Assembly: GCF_017498065.1 (NCBI RefSeq)
Contig: NZ_JAGDFX010000011.1
Span: 1 to 64,000, forward strand
Direction: 5' to 3'
From: Oceanisphaera pacifica
Lineage (GTDB): Bacteria; Pseudomonadota; Gammaproteobacteria; Enterobacterales; Aeromonadaceae
Length of the DNA stretch: 64,000 nucleotides
Made by a program: the position numbers and the translations under genes. The notes beneath the pieces were generated by a model. That model was not told where the DNA came from and ran no database searches. It saw nothing but the letters and a program-made list of their open reading frames with translations. Shown here piece by piece: positions 1 through 9,193 of the stretch. Position 1 is the stretch's first letter; each line of letters starts with the position of its first letter.

Positions 1-51
1 CAATAACTTACTGACAACCGCTGCTTTACGCTCTTCAGAATACAATGACAT
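1..51 (-). CDS. Probable transposase, N-terminal fragment (runs off the left edge)
   Basis: An ATG at 49-51 on the minus strand opens a frame that stays open to base 1, reading MSLYSEERKAAVVSKLL. A GGAG ribosome-binding site lies at 57-60. This beginning resembles the small helix-turn-helix N-termini of insertion-sequence transposases (the YSxERKAAVxxKLL type), recognised from memory. Only 17 codons are visible, so family and intactness cannot be judged. The gene points away from flgL. Confidence 0.45.
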   Translation of the reverse strand, partial: MSLYSEERKAAVVSKLL

Positions 52-193
52 AATAACTCCCACACCGGCCCTATTGATATAAAATTAGGCTGAATTGCCA
101 ACCGGACAACTAGGGTGACAGAGGGGGAAAGCCTTGACGTCCAACAGAGTATCTACGAAAAAATTGAAATCGACAAAACATCAGGGAAAAAGC
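52..193. other. Intergenic stretch between transposase start and flgL terminator
   Basis: No gene is supported here; a 71-codon plus-strand frame has no recognisable product. If the gene at the left edge is an insertion-sequence transposase, one end of that element should lie in this stretch, possibly near the GTCACCCTAG-like sequence (minus strand) around 107-120. I cannot fix the boundary because the other end is outside the window. Confidence 0.3.
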
Positions 194-222
194 AAAACAC
201 CGCTCTGGGGGAGCGGTGTTTG
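194..222 (-). terminator. Rho-independent terminator after flgL
   Basis: Inverted arms AAACACCGCTC (195-205) and GAGCGGTGTTT (211-221) form a GC-rich hairpin. On the minus strand it is followed by a T-rich tail. It lies about 45 bases beyond the flgL stop and would end the flgF-to-flgL transcript. Confidence 0.8.
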
Positions 223-267
223 GGTTTAGTATTTTTTAGCTGGCCGCTTGGTGCTCGGCGCTATCCG

Positions 268-1518
268 TTAGATGTAGTTAAACAAACTCATGCCTTGTAT
301 TTTACCAAACATGGTTTGAGTGGCTTGTAGTGCAACCAGGGTTTGGCTAAATTCGCCGGTGGCTTGGGCGTAATCTAAATCTTCCATGCCGCTGCGTAGT
401 TTATTTAAGGTGAGATCCATTTCTGCATGGATTTCTTTTTGGTTATCAAGACGTTGCATACGGTTACCAGTATCGGCACGTACTCGAGTGAAATGCTCGC
501 CCATAGCATCTAGCTCATTTAATATATCAGCAAGTTCAGCCTGTCCGGTAGGGTTGTGGCCGTCAGTTTCTAACCACTCTTTGGCACTATTTAAAATATC
601 AAATACGCCTAGCTCGTCTTGGCCAGTGCCATCTGTAACGGTAGAGTTAAGTTCTATTTTATCACCAACTTTAGCTTCCCCTTTAATAACAATGTCTACG
701 CCGTCAACTGTTACTGTATTACCCGGTGTATAAGCGGTAGGAGCCGCCGGTGGGGCTGGTGATACAGCGCCATTATTGTCGGTAACACGATACGCAATAT
801 CACCGGTAGCGGGTGTAGTATCCATAAACTCGATTGTATAGGGGTGTGCATCTGTAAAATTACCTCTGTCGGTAATATTGGCACTTTCTACTTGTAGCTG
901 GTCTTCTCGTGAACCACTTACCAAATTATAGTTCATGGTAAAGTCGCCACGTGGGTTAGGTACGCCACCAAAAACTTGTTCACCAGAGTGGTTTAGCTCC
1001 ACCTTTACGCTGTTACCAATGACCATTTCGCGTTCACCGCTATCTCCACTATAGGTAATATCACCATTAGGTTGACGGGTAAAAGGTGATGAATCTGTTT
1101 GATAGCCACCAAAAATAGCTTGGCCAAACTCATCTTTCGCATTGGCAATATCGAGCATTTCATCAAGACGGCTTTGTAATTCAGATTTAAGCGCATCTCG
1201 CTCTTGTGGACCTATTGCTGGGTTGTTAGCTTTTAGCATGATCTCTTTAACTTGCTGAGTGATGTTTTCACCGCTAGTTAAGCCAGTTTCTTCGCGGCGT
1301 AGGCGGTTTTCAGCCAAGTTAATATTGGTGTTGTACTGACCTATCTTACGCAGCTCTTGTTTGTAGTTAAGAATGCCGTTGGCTGCTACCGGATCGTCAC
1401 TGGGCTTTTCTACACGTTTACCCGAGGACATTTGCCCAAGTTGGGTATTGGCCTGAGATGTACGGGCACTAATGTTGTCTAGGTTACGCTGAATAAATTG
1501 AAAACTAGAGATGCGCAT
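268..1518 (-). CDS. flgL: Flagellar hook-associated protein 3 (hook-filament junction)
   Basis: FlgL is the second junction protein between hook and filament, exported through the flagellar type III system. The 416-residue product starts MRISSFQFIQRNLDNIS and ends in an amphipathic helix typical of the flagellin fold. The conserved flagellin-like coiled regions are about residues 1-140 and 330-416. The central part (about 170-320) is variable and is rich in Gly, Thr and Pro. It follows flgK by 9 bases and is last in the operon, before a strong terminator. The next gene leftwards is a transposase start rather than a flagellin gene. Confidence 0.96.
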   Translation of the reverse strand: MRISSFQFIQRNLDNISARTSQANTQLGQMSSGKRVEKPSDDPVAANGILNYKQELRKIGQYNTNINLAENRLRREETGLTSGENITQQVKEIMLKANNPAIGPQERDALKSELQSRLDEMLDIANAKDEFGQAIFGGYQTDSSPFTRQPNGDITYSGDSGEREMVIGNSVKVELNHSGEQVFGGVPNPRGDFTMNYNLVSGSREDQLQVESANITDRGNFTDAHPYTIEFMDTTPATGDIAYRVTDNNGAVSPAPPAAPTAYTPGNTVTVDGVDIVIKGEAKVGDKIELNSTVTDGTGQDELGVFDILNSAKEWLETDGHNPTGQAELADILNELDAMGEHFTRVRADTGNRMQRLDNQKEIHAEMDLTLNKLRSGMEDLDYAQATGEFSQTLVALQATQTMFGKIQGMSLFNYI

Positions 1519-1527
1519 AACGATTCC

Positions 1528-3492
1528 TTAGCGAATTTGCAAAAGCGTGTTCATGGTTTCAGACGCTACGGTAACAACCCGTGCCGAAGCCATGTAAGAC
1601 TGCTGATAACGGAGTAAATTGGCCGCTTCTTCGTCTAAGTTTACACCCGAGGTAGACAACATGCGGTCGTACGACTGATTGTAAGCAGCGCCGGCGGCTT
1701 CGGCTTTTACACGCTGATTTCTTGTTAGCCCACCAATTTCTACCGCGGTTTTATTTAAGCTGTCAGTTACCGTCGACTTGCCGTTATCAAGCCATTTTTT
1801 ATTTTGTAAATCAGCAAACTCTAAGGCATTAGTGTTGTTACCTGAGCCTTTCGCTTGCTTAATTACAAACTGGTCAAACTCTTTGGCATCACCTTGAATG
1901 TTCATTTGTACATCGCCAAAGGTGATGCTGCCATCTGTGGGTTGCCCATCAAATAAAGCCGGTAAGGTGCCATTTTTGTCGGTTACCACATATTTAACGC
2001 CACCGGCACCGTCGTCTTCTACCTTAACCGTCAGCGGATAGTCGGCTTCATCAATAGCCGTGGCCGGTGGAGTGGGCTCAACCACTTGCACACCCACTTT
2101 GGCGGTGCCGGTGTTATCTTTATTGGCATCGACCATAATGGCCCCAGAGGCGGCAATTTGATCACCAGTGTTCAGCTCAACTTTTAAGTCGTTACCGCCT
2201 TGGCGGGTGGGCCTAATTTGCATTTCGTCGTTGCTATCGGGCACATCGCTTAAGGTAATACTAAAACCTAAATCAGGCCTATTAATGGTTTGCTCTGTGC
2301 TGGGCGGTGTATTTTCAACATCGGCGGCATCAATAGCGAATGTTTCACCCGAGGTAATATCGGTAAGCATATAATCGCCACCGTGATATTTAAGGGTATA
2401 TTCGCCACCAGTTAGTTTACCTGTGTCGGTAATTTCAACGGCCCCATTTACATTGGGGTTATTACTTAAAAAGCGATTGGCCTGTGCCTCTGGTGCATTA
2501 ATATCGGTGAAAAAGTTTTTGCCGACTTCGCCATTTAAGTCTACGCCTTGTTTTTGTACTTCATTAAAAGCGTCAGCAATGGCCACCGCCACTTTACCCA
2601 TATCACTTAAGTTGGGGCCTAATATTTGATCGCGATAATGAAACAGCGCGCCCATTTCGCCACCTAACGCTTGGCTGCCTTTTACCCGCGTGGCGTGATC
2701 GGGGTTGTTAGGATTGCTTAAGTACAATTCGGTTTGCTGTGGGTCGGGCGAGCCTGGCCGCACTTCCATCGCGTAGGCTTGGTTGCCACTCACTAAGGGC
2801 TCGCGGCCACCTAGCATTACCGAGATCATGCCGTCTTGGCCTTTAATGGTGGTAATTTTAACTTCTTGACCTAACTCTTGAATTAAGCGGTCGCGCTGAT
2901 CGAGTAAGTCGTTGGGTGAGCCATTGAGGCCGGCATTTAGTATTTGCTGGTTAAGCTCGGCAATGCCTGAGGTAAGCGAGGTCACATGCTCGGCGCGCGA
3001 CTCTATGTCACGATTCTTAATGTTCATCTCTTGCTCTAACGCGCTGTAATACTCGTTAAAGTGGTTGGTTATATCTTTGGCATTGGCCAACATTAAATCG
3101 CGGTTACCCAAGTTACCTGGGTTATCCACTACGGCGTTAATGGCTTGATACATATCATCTAAGCTTGAGGCCAACCCTTCGTTAACACCGGCTAAGTTTT
3201 TATCTAAAAAGCTAAGTTGGTTGTATAAAGACTCGGCACCGGCTTTTTCGGTGTTATTAACCAATACGTCTTTAAAGGCATATTCCTGATACATACGGGT
3301 TACATCAGTCACGCGCGTCCCCGTGCCATAGAATTGTCCACCAGAATACATTTGTAGGGTGGTCATTTGCTCTACACGCTGGCGGCTAAAGCCTTCGGTG
3401 TTCACGTTGGCAATGTTATGACCTGTGGTCGCTAACTGGCCTTGTGCGGCCAGTAAGCCACTCACACCGGTTTGGTAAATATCAACAGCCAT
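1528..3492 (-). CDS. flgK: Flagellar hook-associated protein 1
   Basis: FlgK joins the hook to the FlgL layer. The 654-residue product has the N-terminal rod/hook signature GVSGLLAAQGQLATTGHNIA (residues 9-28) and the C-terminal helix with LLRYQQSYMASARVVTVA near the end. Both form the terminal coiled-coil of axial proteins. It is longer than the roughly 550-residue E. coli protein because of an enlarged surface region (about 350-590). It lies between flgJ (9-base gap) and flgL (9-base gap), so the three are almost certainly cotranscribed. Confidence 0.97.
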   Translation of the reverse strand: MAVDIYQTGVSGLLAAQGQLATTGHNIANVNTEGFSRQRVEQMTTLQMYSGGQFYGTGTRVTDVTRMYQEYAFKDVLVNNTEKAGAESLYNQLSFLDKNLAGVNEGLASSLDDMYQAINAVVDNPGNLGNRDLMLANAKDITNHFNEYYSALEQEMNIKNRDIESRAEHVTSLTSGIAELNQQILNAGLNGSPNDLLDQRDRLIQELGQEVKITTIKGQDGMISVMLGGREPLVSGNQAYAMEVRPGSPDPQQTELYLSNPNNPDHATRVKGSQALGGEMGALFHYRDQILGPNLSDMGKVAVAIADAFNEVQKQGVDLNGEVGKNFFTDINAPEAQANRFLSNNPNVNGAVEITDTGKLTGGEYTLKYHGGDYMLTDITSGETFAIDAADVENTPPSTEQTINRPDLGFSITLSDVPDSNDEMQIRPTRQGGNDLKVELNTGDQIAASGAIMVDANKDNTGTAKVGVQVVEPTPPATAIDEADYPLTVKVEDDGAGGVKYVVTDKNGTLPALFDGQPTDGSITFGDVQMNIQGDAKEFDQFVIKQAKGSGNNTNALEFADLQNKKWLDNGKSTVTDSLNKTAVEIGGLTRNQRVKAEAAGAAYNQSYDRMLSTSGVNLDEEAANLLRYQQSYMASARVVTVASETMNTLLQIR

Positions 3493-3501
3493 AAAGAATC
3501 C

Positions 3502-4497
3502 TTATGCTTGTGCTGCCAAGCGAGTAACGGTATTTAGAATAGAGCTAAGCTTATCGGCATATTTAGGGTCGGTGGCATATCCGGCCTGTTGCAGCTCTTT
3601 AAAATATTGATCGGGTGACCCCGTTTGTTGCAAGGCGTTGCTGTAGCGCGGATTTTCATGTAAAAAATCAACATAGTTGTTAAAGCTTTCGTTAAAGGAG
3701 CCATAAGCTCGAAACGGCGCTTTTACTTTAACGGCCACACCTTGTTCATATTCTAGGGTGTTTACCCAAGATTTTTCATTGTTCCAACTGTTATCGGCCT
3801 TAATGCCAAAAAGATTATGGCTAGAGCCATTATTTTTTGCGCCAATGATTTTTTTACCCCAACCGGTTTCCAGTGCGGCCTGTGCCAACATGGCCTCAGG
3901 CGCCAGCCCCATGCGCTTGCCAGCCTCTTTAGCGGCGGGCATTAAGCGGCGTACAAAGTCTTCGGGTGAACGAAAAGGCTCACTGGCACTGTACACAACA
4001 GCGTCCTTGTTATTGGTTAAAGAGTTAGCGGCGGCTTGTAATGGCGGTTGGGCTTTTTGCTTAGCCTTTTCAACGGCATTTTCAATACCCTCTGCGTCTA
4101 ATGGCCGTACTATTTTACCTTGTACTCGGCGCACATCGGCAAGGTCAAAATGGCGCGCTTCTGGTTTACTGTCGGCTTGTTCGCCACCTAATTGCTTAGC
4201 GACCAGATCGGCTAAGCCTAAACTGCCACGGCGACTAAGCTCTGATGACATTTGTTGATCGTACATATCTTGATAATGTTCGGTGTAGCGGCTGTTCATG
4301 GGGCCGTCGGATTCAAACACTTTATTGGCAGCGCGCATCGATTTAAATAACTGCTGGGTAAACAGGCTTTCAAACTGACGCGCCGCTTCATCTAGCGCTT
4401 TGCCTCTGTCTTGGGCAAAACCTTGTTGGCGCAGCTTATCAAGCCCTTGAATGTCGTTAACCAATAAGCTGTTATTGTACGAATCGACCGGTTTCAT
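3502..4497 (-). CDS. flgJ: Rod-capping protein with peptidoglycan hydrolase (beta-N-acetylglucosaminidase) domain
   Basis: FlgJ caps the growing rod in the periplasm and locally digests peptidoglycan so the rod can pass. The N-terminal rod-binding domain spans about residues 30-105 (RQFESLFTQQLFKSMR). The C-terminal glucosaminidase domain spans about 175-331, with the probable catalytic Glu210 in LAQAALETGWG. The 331-residue length is normal for the two-domain type. A 328-base repeat-containing gap separates it from flgI upstream. Confidence 0.96.
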   Translation of the reverse strand: MKPVDSYNNSLLVNDIQGLDKLRQQGFAQDRGKALDEAARQFESLFTQQLFKSMRAANKVFESDGPMNSRYTEHYQDMYDQQMSSELSRRGSLGLADLVAKQLGGEQADSKPEARHFDLADVRRVQGKIVRPLDAEGIENAVEKAKQKAQPPLQAAANSLTNNKDAVVYSASEPFRSPEDFVRRLMPAAKEAGKRMGLAPEAMLAQAALETGWGKKIIGAKNNGSSHNLFGIKADNSWNNEKSWVNTLEYEQGVAVKVKAPFRAYGSFNESFNNYVDFLHENPRYSNALQQTGSPDQYFKELQQAGYATDPKYADKLSSILNTVTRLAAQA

Positions 4498-4825
4498 ACG
4501 CTACTCCGAAAAGAAAGCTATCAGCTTTAAGCTGTCAGCTGTAAGAAAAAAACTAAACCTATATGCCAGGGACCCCACGGAAAAATAGTGGTCACACCTG
4601 AATAAAACCTGTTAAAAGTGAAGCGTGAAGAGGAAAATACCTACATCCAAAACCGAGATCCTGATGGTCATCAGGGTGACGGCTGTTTTTAGCCCCACCA
4701 AGAACCCTTTTCGCCCTTATCTGATCTTAATTTTTCCGTGGATTTCGCGGGTTCCGTTGCAAAATATCTTTAGGTTTAGGCTTAGTTGTCCGCTTTACCC
4801 CTCACTATTTACCCTTCACAGTTAC
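4498..4825. other. Repeat-containing gap inside the flg operon
   Basis: This 328-base gap between flgI and flgJ has no supported gene. It holds an AGCTGTCAGCT-type repeat next to flgJ (about 4518-4545) and a palindromic repeat of the GATCCTGA...TCAGG-TGACGGC family at 4657-4683. A C/T-rich stretch abuts the flgI stop (4795-4825), reading like a decayed heptamer array. I see no convincing terminator or promoter, so transcription probably reads through to flgJ. Confidence 0.6.
4657..4683. repeat. Dispersed palindromic repeat, GATCCTGA/TCAGGATGACGG family
   Basis: The copy reads GATCCTGATGG then TCATCAGGGTGACGGC. Related copies lie at 5989-6015 and 59198-59225. Each is an imperfect palindrome followed by GACGGC. 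Confidence 0.7.
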
Positions 4826-5929
4826 TTAGATAATCACCAGCTCGCCTTGTATGGCGCCTGCTTGGCGTAGTGCTTCTAATATAGCGACTAAGTCTCCGGG
4901 GGCTACGCCGACTTGGTTAACCGCACGTACTAAGTCGTCCAGTGTGGTGCCGGTATCTAACTTAAACATACGCGTGTCTCGCTGCTCTACATTAATATTA
5001 CTGTTAGGCACCACTTCTGTTTGCCCACCACCAAACGCATTAGGTTGAGATACCTGAGGGTTCTCTGAAATGGTAATAATAAGCCCACCGTGGGTAATAG
5101 CAGCGGGTTTGAGTTTGACACTTTGGCCAATAACCACTGTGCCGGTACGAGAGTTAATAATAATTTTGGCCGCTTCATCGGCCACATCCACCACTAAATT
5201 TTCTAAGGTAGACAAATAGCTCACTCGCTGCCCAGGGTCTCGGGGGGCATACACCCGCACCGAGGTGGCATCTAATGCTTGGGCATTGTTAGGCCCCACT
5301 AAATTGTTAATGGATTCGGCCATACGCTTGGCGGTGGTAAAGTCTGAGCGGTGCAGGTTAAAAGTAATGGTGTCGCCACGGCCAAAAGAGCTAGGTACTT
5401 CACGCTCCACCATGGCACCGCCAGGAATACGACCCACTGTGGGAATATTAATCATAATAGAAGAGCCATCCGCCCCTTCTGCCCCTAGGCCGCCCACCAC
5501 TAAGCTACCTTGTGCAAGGGCATATACTCGACCATCTACCCCTTTTAAGAAGGTTTGTAATAAGGTGCCGCCACGTAAGCTTTTTGCTTCACCAATGGCC
5601 GACACTGTAATATCGATGGTTTGTCCAGGTTTAGCAAAGGGGGGTAATTCGGCATGTACGGCAACCGGTGCCACATCTTTCATTTTAGGGCGCATGTTCT
5701 CTGGCACCGTAATACCAAAGTTATTAAGCATGGTTCTAAAGGTTTGCGCGGCAAAGGCATTATTACGCTCGCCAGTGCCGGGTAAGCCCACCACTAAACC
5801 GTAACCCACCAGCTGGTTAGCTCGCACTCCTTCTACCGAGCTAATGTCTTTTATTCGCGCGGCCTGAGCGGGAATAAAGGCACCCGCTAATAAGGTTAAG
5901 CTCAGTAATATGGCGGTGAGCTGTTTCAT
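4826..5929 (-). CDS. flgI: Flagellar P-ring protein
   Basis: FlgI is the periplasmic P-ring subunit that forms the bushing around the rod at the peptidoglycan layer. A Sec signal peptide ([23 protein letters not shown]) precedes the mature [20 protein letters not shown], a hallmark of the family. The product is 367 residues, matching known P-ring proteins. A good AGGAG site lies upstream of the ATG. It follows flgH across a 145-base gap carrying palindromic repeats. FlgA (14442) would be its assembly chaperone. Confidence 0.97.
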   Translation of the reverse strand: MKQLTAILLSLTLLAGAFIPAQAARIKDISSVEGVRANQLVGYGLVVGLPGTGERNNAFAAQTFRTMLNNFGITVPENMRPKMKDVAPVAVHAELPPFAKPGQTIDITVSAIGEAKSLRGGTLLQTFLKGVDGRVYALAQGSLVVGGLGAEGADGSSIMINIPTVGRIPGGAMVEREVPSSFGRGDTITFNLHRSDFTTAKRMAESINNLVGPNNAQALDATSVRVYAPRDPGQRVSYLSTLENLVVDVADEAAKIIINSRTGTVVIGQSVKLKPAAITHGGLIITISENPQVSQPNAFGGGQTEVVPNSNINVEQRDTRMFKLDTGTTLDDLVRAVNQVGVAPGDLVAILEALRQAGAIQGELVII

Positions 5930-5947
5930 GTATTTCTCCTGAGCTTT

Positions 5948-5976
5948 AAAGGTCGAATGAATTCGACCCTACAAAA
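5948..5976. repeat. Dispersed palindromic repeat, GGTCGAATGAATTCGACC family (copy 1)
   Basis: A 29-base unit centred on GGTCGAATGAATTCGACC, followed by CTACAAAA, is repeated exactly at 6029-6057. Variants occur at 19135-19158, 32956-32980 and 33002-33026. Confidence 0.85.
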
Positions 5977-5988
5977 CCTTAACACCAA

Positions 5989-6015
5989 GATCCTAACGGT
6001 CATCAGGATGACGGC
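5989..6015. repeat. Dispersed palindromic repeat, GATCCTGA/TCAGGATGACGG family
   Basis: GATCCTAACGG then TCATCAGGATGACGGC lies between the two GGTCGAAT palindromes in the flgH-flgI gap. It is related to the copies at 4657 and 59198. Confidence 0.65.
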
Positions 6016-6028
6016 AAAAACAATCATC

Positions 6029-6057
6029 AAAGGTCGAATGAATTCGACCCTACAAAA
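6029..6057. repeat. Dispersed palindromic repeat, GGTCGAATGAATTCGACC family (copy 2)
   Basis: This is an exact 29-base duplicate of 5948-5976, 52 bases away. The pair sits in the transcribed gap between flgH and flgI. Confidence 0.85.
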
Positions 6058-6074
6058 TACGGCTTCAAGCTGCT

Positions 6075-6761
6075 TTAAAAAGGCATCCATTCGCTGTTGA
6101 AAAATTTGGCCAGCCAACCGCGGCTTTGGGTGTTGGCAAAGTCACCGGTGCCACCGTAGTAAATACGCGCGTTAGCAACACGGTTAGAGGCAATGCGGTT
6201 ATCGGAACCAATATCTTGGGGGCGGATTATGCCACTAATGCGCACATATTCTTCACCGGTATTGAGCATTATCCACTTTTCACCTTGCACCATTAAATTG
6301 CCGTTGGCCAACACTCGGGCAACACTCACGGTAATGCTGCCTTGCAAGCTGTTGCTTTGGTTAGTGTTCGCTTGGCCATCAAATTCATTATCTGAAGACA
6401 AAGATGCAGACAACGGATAACCTGCCACTGTGGTTGGCACGCCACCTAAGCTGGGTGCATTAAGATTGACGCTTGAGTCTTTTGACTGGTTAGTGGTGGC
6501 TTGTTTTTGTGCTCGGGTCGACTCAGCTAAATCTACGGTAATAATGTCGCCTACACGGTGTGCTTTAATATCGGAATATAAGCTGTTGGCGTAGTTATCC
6601 TGAAAAATAGAGCCACTGGGCTCAAGCTCTTGCTCGCTTAAGCTTGGAATAACAGGCGCAAATTCAGGATCATCAGGTTTAGGGGTATAAGGGGTGCTGG
6701 TACACCCCACCAAAAACACTAACGCCAGCGCTGCTAAATTCGTTCGCATCATATTGGTCAT
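6075..6761 (-). CDS. flgH: Flagellar L-ring lipoprotein
   Basis: FlgH forms the outer-membrane L-ring around the rod. A lipoprotein signal with lipobox LVGC (Cys20) is followed by TSTPYTPKPDDPEFAPV. The conserved RVGDIITVDLAE and GEKWIMLNTGEEYVRISG segments identify the family. The product has 228 residues, a normal length. It lies 13 bases after flgG. The ATG at 6761 has GGTGAG upstream; later Met codons (residues 4 and 5) are less well spaced. Confidence 0.97.
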   Translation of the reverse strand: MTNMMRTNLAALALVFLVGCTSTPYTPKPDDPEFAPVIPSLSEQELEPSGSIFQDNYANSLYSDIKAHRVGDIITVDLAESTRAQKQATTNQSKDSSVNLNAPSLGGVPTTVAGYPLSASLSSDNEFDGQANTNQSNSLQGSITVSVARVLANGNLMVQGEKWIMLNTGEEYVRISGIIRPQDIGSDNRIASNRVANARIYYGGTGDFANTQSRGWLAKFFNSEWMPF

Positions 6762-6774
6762 TTACGGCTCACCG

Positions 6775-7563
6775 TTATAATTGCTGATTGACGTAGGCCA
6801 TCATGTCATCTACTGCCGAGATAACCTTAGAGTTCATCTCGTATACGCGCTGTGCTTGTATCAAGTTAACCAGCTCTTCGGTTACGTTTACGTTAGAACT
6901 TTCTAGCATACCTTGTTTTATGGTGCCGTAACCGTCGGCACCGGCAATACCTTGCATAGCCGCGCCACTAGACTGAGTTTCTAAGTATAAGTTTTCGCCT
7001 TTAGGCTGTAGGCCGGCTGGGTTGGCAAAGTCACTAATAATCAGCTGGCCAATAATTTGCGATTCGGCTTGGCCGGCTATTTGTATTGAAACCTCACCAT
7101 TGGTGCCTACGCTAATACTTTGCGCATTATCGGGTATTTGCATTTCTGGCTGAATGGGATAACCGTTACCTGGGCTTACAATTACGCCCTCTTCATTAAG
7201 CGCTAATTGCCCATTACGGGTATAACCTGTGGTGCCATCGGGCAATAACATTTCAAAAAAACCACGGCCATCTATCATGACATCTAGCGCGTTATCTGTG
7301 GTTTGTACGCTCCCTTGGGTAAAGGTTTTTTGCGTAGCCACCACCTTACTGCCCGCCCCCAACATTAAGCCAGACGGCAAGTTGGTATCGGCGGTAGCGC
7401 GGCCACCTGGCTGGTGAATGTTTTGATAGAGCAAGTCTTCAAAAATACCACGGCCTTTTTTAAAGCCCACGGTACTGGCGTTGGCCAAGTTATTTGAGGT
7501 TACCGAGATATTAGTTTGCTGGGCATCTAAGCCGGTTTTACTAATCCATAATGCGGGGTTCAT
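6775..7563 (-). CDS. flgG: Flagellar distal rod protein
   Basis: FlgG builds the distal rod. The 262-residue product begins MNPALWISKTGLDAQQTNISVTSNNLANASTVGFKKGR, with the axial-protein motif NNLAN, and ends with the C-terminal rod motif EELVNLIQAQRVYEMNSKVI. This matches the standard FlgG length of about 260 residues. It sits between flgF (11-base gap) and flgH (13-base gap). Confidence 0.98.
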   Translation of the reverse strand: MNPALWISKTGLDAQQTNISVTSNNLANASTVGFKKGRGIFEDLLYQNIHQPGGRATADTNLPSGLMLGAGSKVVATQKTFTQGSVQTTDNALDVMIDGRGFFEMLLPDGTTGYTRNGQLALNEEGVIVSPGNGYPIQPEMQIPDNAQSISVGTNGEVSIQIAGQAESQIIGQLIISDFANPAGLQPKGENLYLETQSSGAAMQGIAGADGYGTIKQGMLESSNVNVTEELVNLIQAQRVYEMNSKVISAVDDMMAYVNQQL

Positions 7564-7574
7564 AATATTCTCCT

Positions 7575-8318
7575 TTAGATGCGCAGCAGCTGAGCATGGG
7601 CTTTGTCGTTTTCTTCTGCGTGGCTCATCATTTTGAGCTGAGTTTCAAAACGGCGCTGTAAATCGATTAAATGGGTCATTTCGGCCACGGGATTGACGTT
7701 ACTGCCTTCTAGTACCCCAGCTAACAACTGCACATCGGCAGAAGGCGCTTCTACTTGGCCATCTTTACGACGAAACAGGCCGTCTGTACCTTTTTCTAAG
7801 GCTGCATTATCTGGTAGTACAGTTTTAATGCGCTGCAATTCTTCGCCGCCATTTACCGGCTCGCCTTCTAGTCGCGCAAAGATGGTGCCGTCTTTGTTTA
7901 TTTCCATTTTTTCTAATGGCAGCGGCAGAAAAATAGGTGCGCCGCCATCGTCCAATACATTAAGGCCAGTACTGGTTTGCAGTGCGCCTTCGGCCGTCAC
8001 TTGTAAGTTACCAAATCGGGTATAAGCTTCGCCGCCGTCTTTAGCTTCTACCGCCAACCAGCCGTCACCGGCCACGGCAACGTCAAGATCTCGACCCGTG
8101 GTTTGTATGGGGCCAGAGGCAAAGCTTTGCCCAGGGCGCTCTGTCATGGCAAATACCCGCGTCGGCAAACCTTCGCCAAAAGCTTGCATGGCTCGTGCTT
8201 GCTCCATGTCGGCTTTAAAGCCGGTGGTGTTGGCGTTGGCCAAGTTATTGGAGCGTACGGCCACGCTGTTCATGTTTTCTTTGGCGCCAGACATGGCGAT
8301 ATACAGTAGATGATCCAT
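7575..8318 (-). CDS. flgF: Flagellar proximal rod protein FlgF
   Basis: FlgF is a rod subunit. The frame opens further upstream, but the ATG at 8318 (MDHLLYIAMSGAKENM) has a GGAGC site at the right distance and matches the family N-terminus. This gives 247 residues. The NNLANANTTGFKAD motif and the C-terminal EMTHLIDLQRRFETQLKMM mark a rod protein. It is the first gene of the flgF-L operon, about 96 bases downstream of a sigma54 site (8414-8429). Confidence 0.96.
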   Translation of the reverse strand: MDHLLYIAMSGAKENMNSVAVRSNNLANANTTGFKADMEQARAMQAFGEGLPTRVFAMTERPGQSFASGPIQTTGRDLDVAVAGDGWLAVEAKDGGEAYTRFGNLQVTAEGALQTSTGLNVLDDGGAPIFLPLPLEKMEINKDGTIFARLEGEPVNGGEELQRIKTVLPDNAALEKGTDGLFRRKDGQVEAPSADVQLLAGVLEGSNVNPVAEMTHLIDLQRRFETQLKMMSHAEENDKAHAQLLRI

Positions 8319-8413
8319 TTCAGCTCCGTCGGTCAATTAGCCGAGACAATACTGATTAATACTGAACAGTTGCAGCATTATGCCACTGGCCGCTCGTTAA
8401 TGGTTAAGTATAA

Positions 8414-8429
8414 TGCAAAATTAGTGCCA
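8414..8429 (-). promoter_or_regulatory. Sigma54 (-24/-12) promoter for flgFGHIJKL
   Basis: On the minus strand the sequence is TGGCACTAATTTTGCA, an exact match to the TGGCAC-N5-TTGCW consensus. It lies about 96 bases upstream of the flgF start. In Vibrio and Aeromonas such flagellar promoters are activated by FlrC/FleR-type regulators. No activator gene is in this window. Confidence 0.88.
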
Positions 8430-8494
8430 GAAAGAAAGCTGTCAGCCGTAAGCTATCAGCTGTCAGTAAAAGAAATGGAAAAAACAAAACGTGG

Positions 8495-8737
8495 GTCATT
8501 GCGAGGCACGAAGCAATCCATTGTAAAAACAAAGCTATACGTCTAACGCTGTACGCCTTACGTTAAAGGTAAAACGGGTTGGTTCGTACCGCATAAAGAA
8601 AGCCGGAAGCTGAGAGCTGGAAGCGGTAAGCTAAACAAAAACACAGAGGCATTTTTGTTTTTACTTCCGGCTTCTAGCTTCAAGCTTATTACTGTCTGTT
8701 AGATGGATTGCCGCGTCGCTGCACTCCTCGCAATGAC
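8495..8737. repeat. Composite repeat with GTCATTGCGAGG / CCTCGCAATGAC ends (copy A)
   Basis: The 243-base unit begins GTCATTGCGAGGCACGAAGC and ends CTCCTCGCAATGAC, forming inverted ends. The interior carries a CGTACCGCATAAAGAAAGCC-type segment and a self-complementary AGCTTCCGGCTT-like stretch. Copies B (8804) and C (18776, reversed) share the interior. No open reading frame of note; it behaves like a non-autonomous miniature element. Confidence 0.8.
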
Positions 8738-8803
8738 CCAAAGGCAACGATGAATGTTGCATTAACTGACAAACACTCAAATCTGCTATCGCCCTTACGC
8801 TCT

Positions 8804-9061
8804 GTCATTGCGAGGCACGAAGCAATCCATTTCACAAGAGAACGGAATGTCTACCGCTGTACGTCTACGTTAAAGGTAAAACGGGTTGGATTTTTCGTAC
8901 CGTGCTCATCGTATAGAAAGCCAGAAGCTCAAAGCTGGAAGCGCTAAGCTAGACCAAAACACTGAAGCACCTTTATTGTCGGTTTTACTTCCGGCTTCTA
9001 GCTTCAAGCTTATTACTGTCTGTTAGATGGGTTGCCGCGTCGTTGCACTCCTCGCAATGAC
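8804..9061. repeat. Composite repeat with GTCATTGCGAGG / CCTCGCAATGAC ends (copy B)
   Basis: This 258-base second copy has the same orientation as copy A, 66 bases further on. It shares the ends and most of the interior, including ACCTTTAACG-type and AAGCTTATTACTGTCTGTTA segments, with scattered differences that show the copies are not very recent duplicates. Confidence 0.8.
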
Positions 9062-9193
9062 TGCCCCTTCGGGGAGCTGTCAGCCGTAAGCTATCAGCTA
9101 TCAGTTAAAGAAGAACCTAGCGCTAAGCGCCAAGTGTCGTCCGCCTTACCCTTCACCGGTTTATCTTAGCCAGTTCACTTCACCCTCTGCGTA

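Noticed and set aside
115-330. 71-codon plus-strand frame at the left edge
   Set aside because: It spans the flgL terminator and the flgL 3' end in antisense; no ribosome site or recognisable product.
4625-4870. 81-codon plus-strand frame between flgI and flgJ
   Set aside because: It runs into the flgI coding region in antisense and consists of repeat sequence; no family resemblance.
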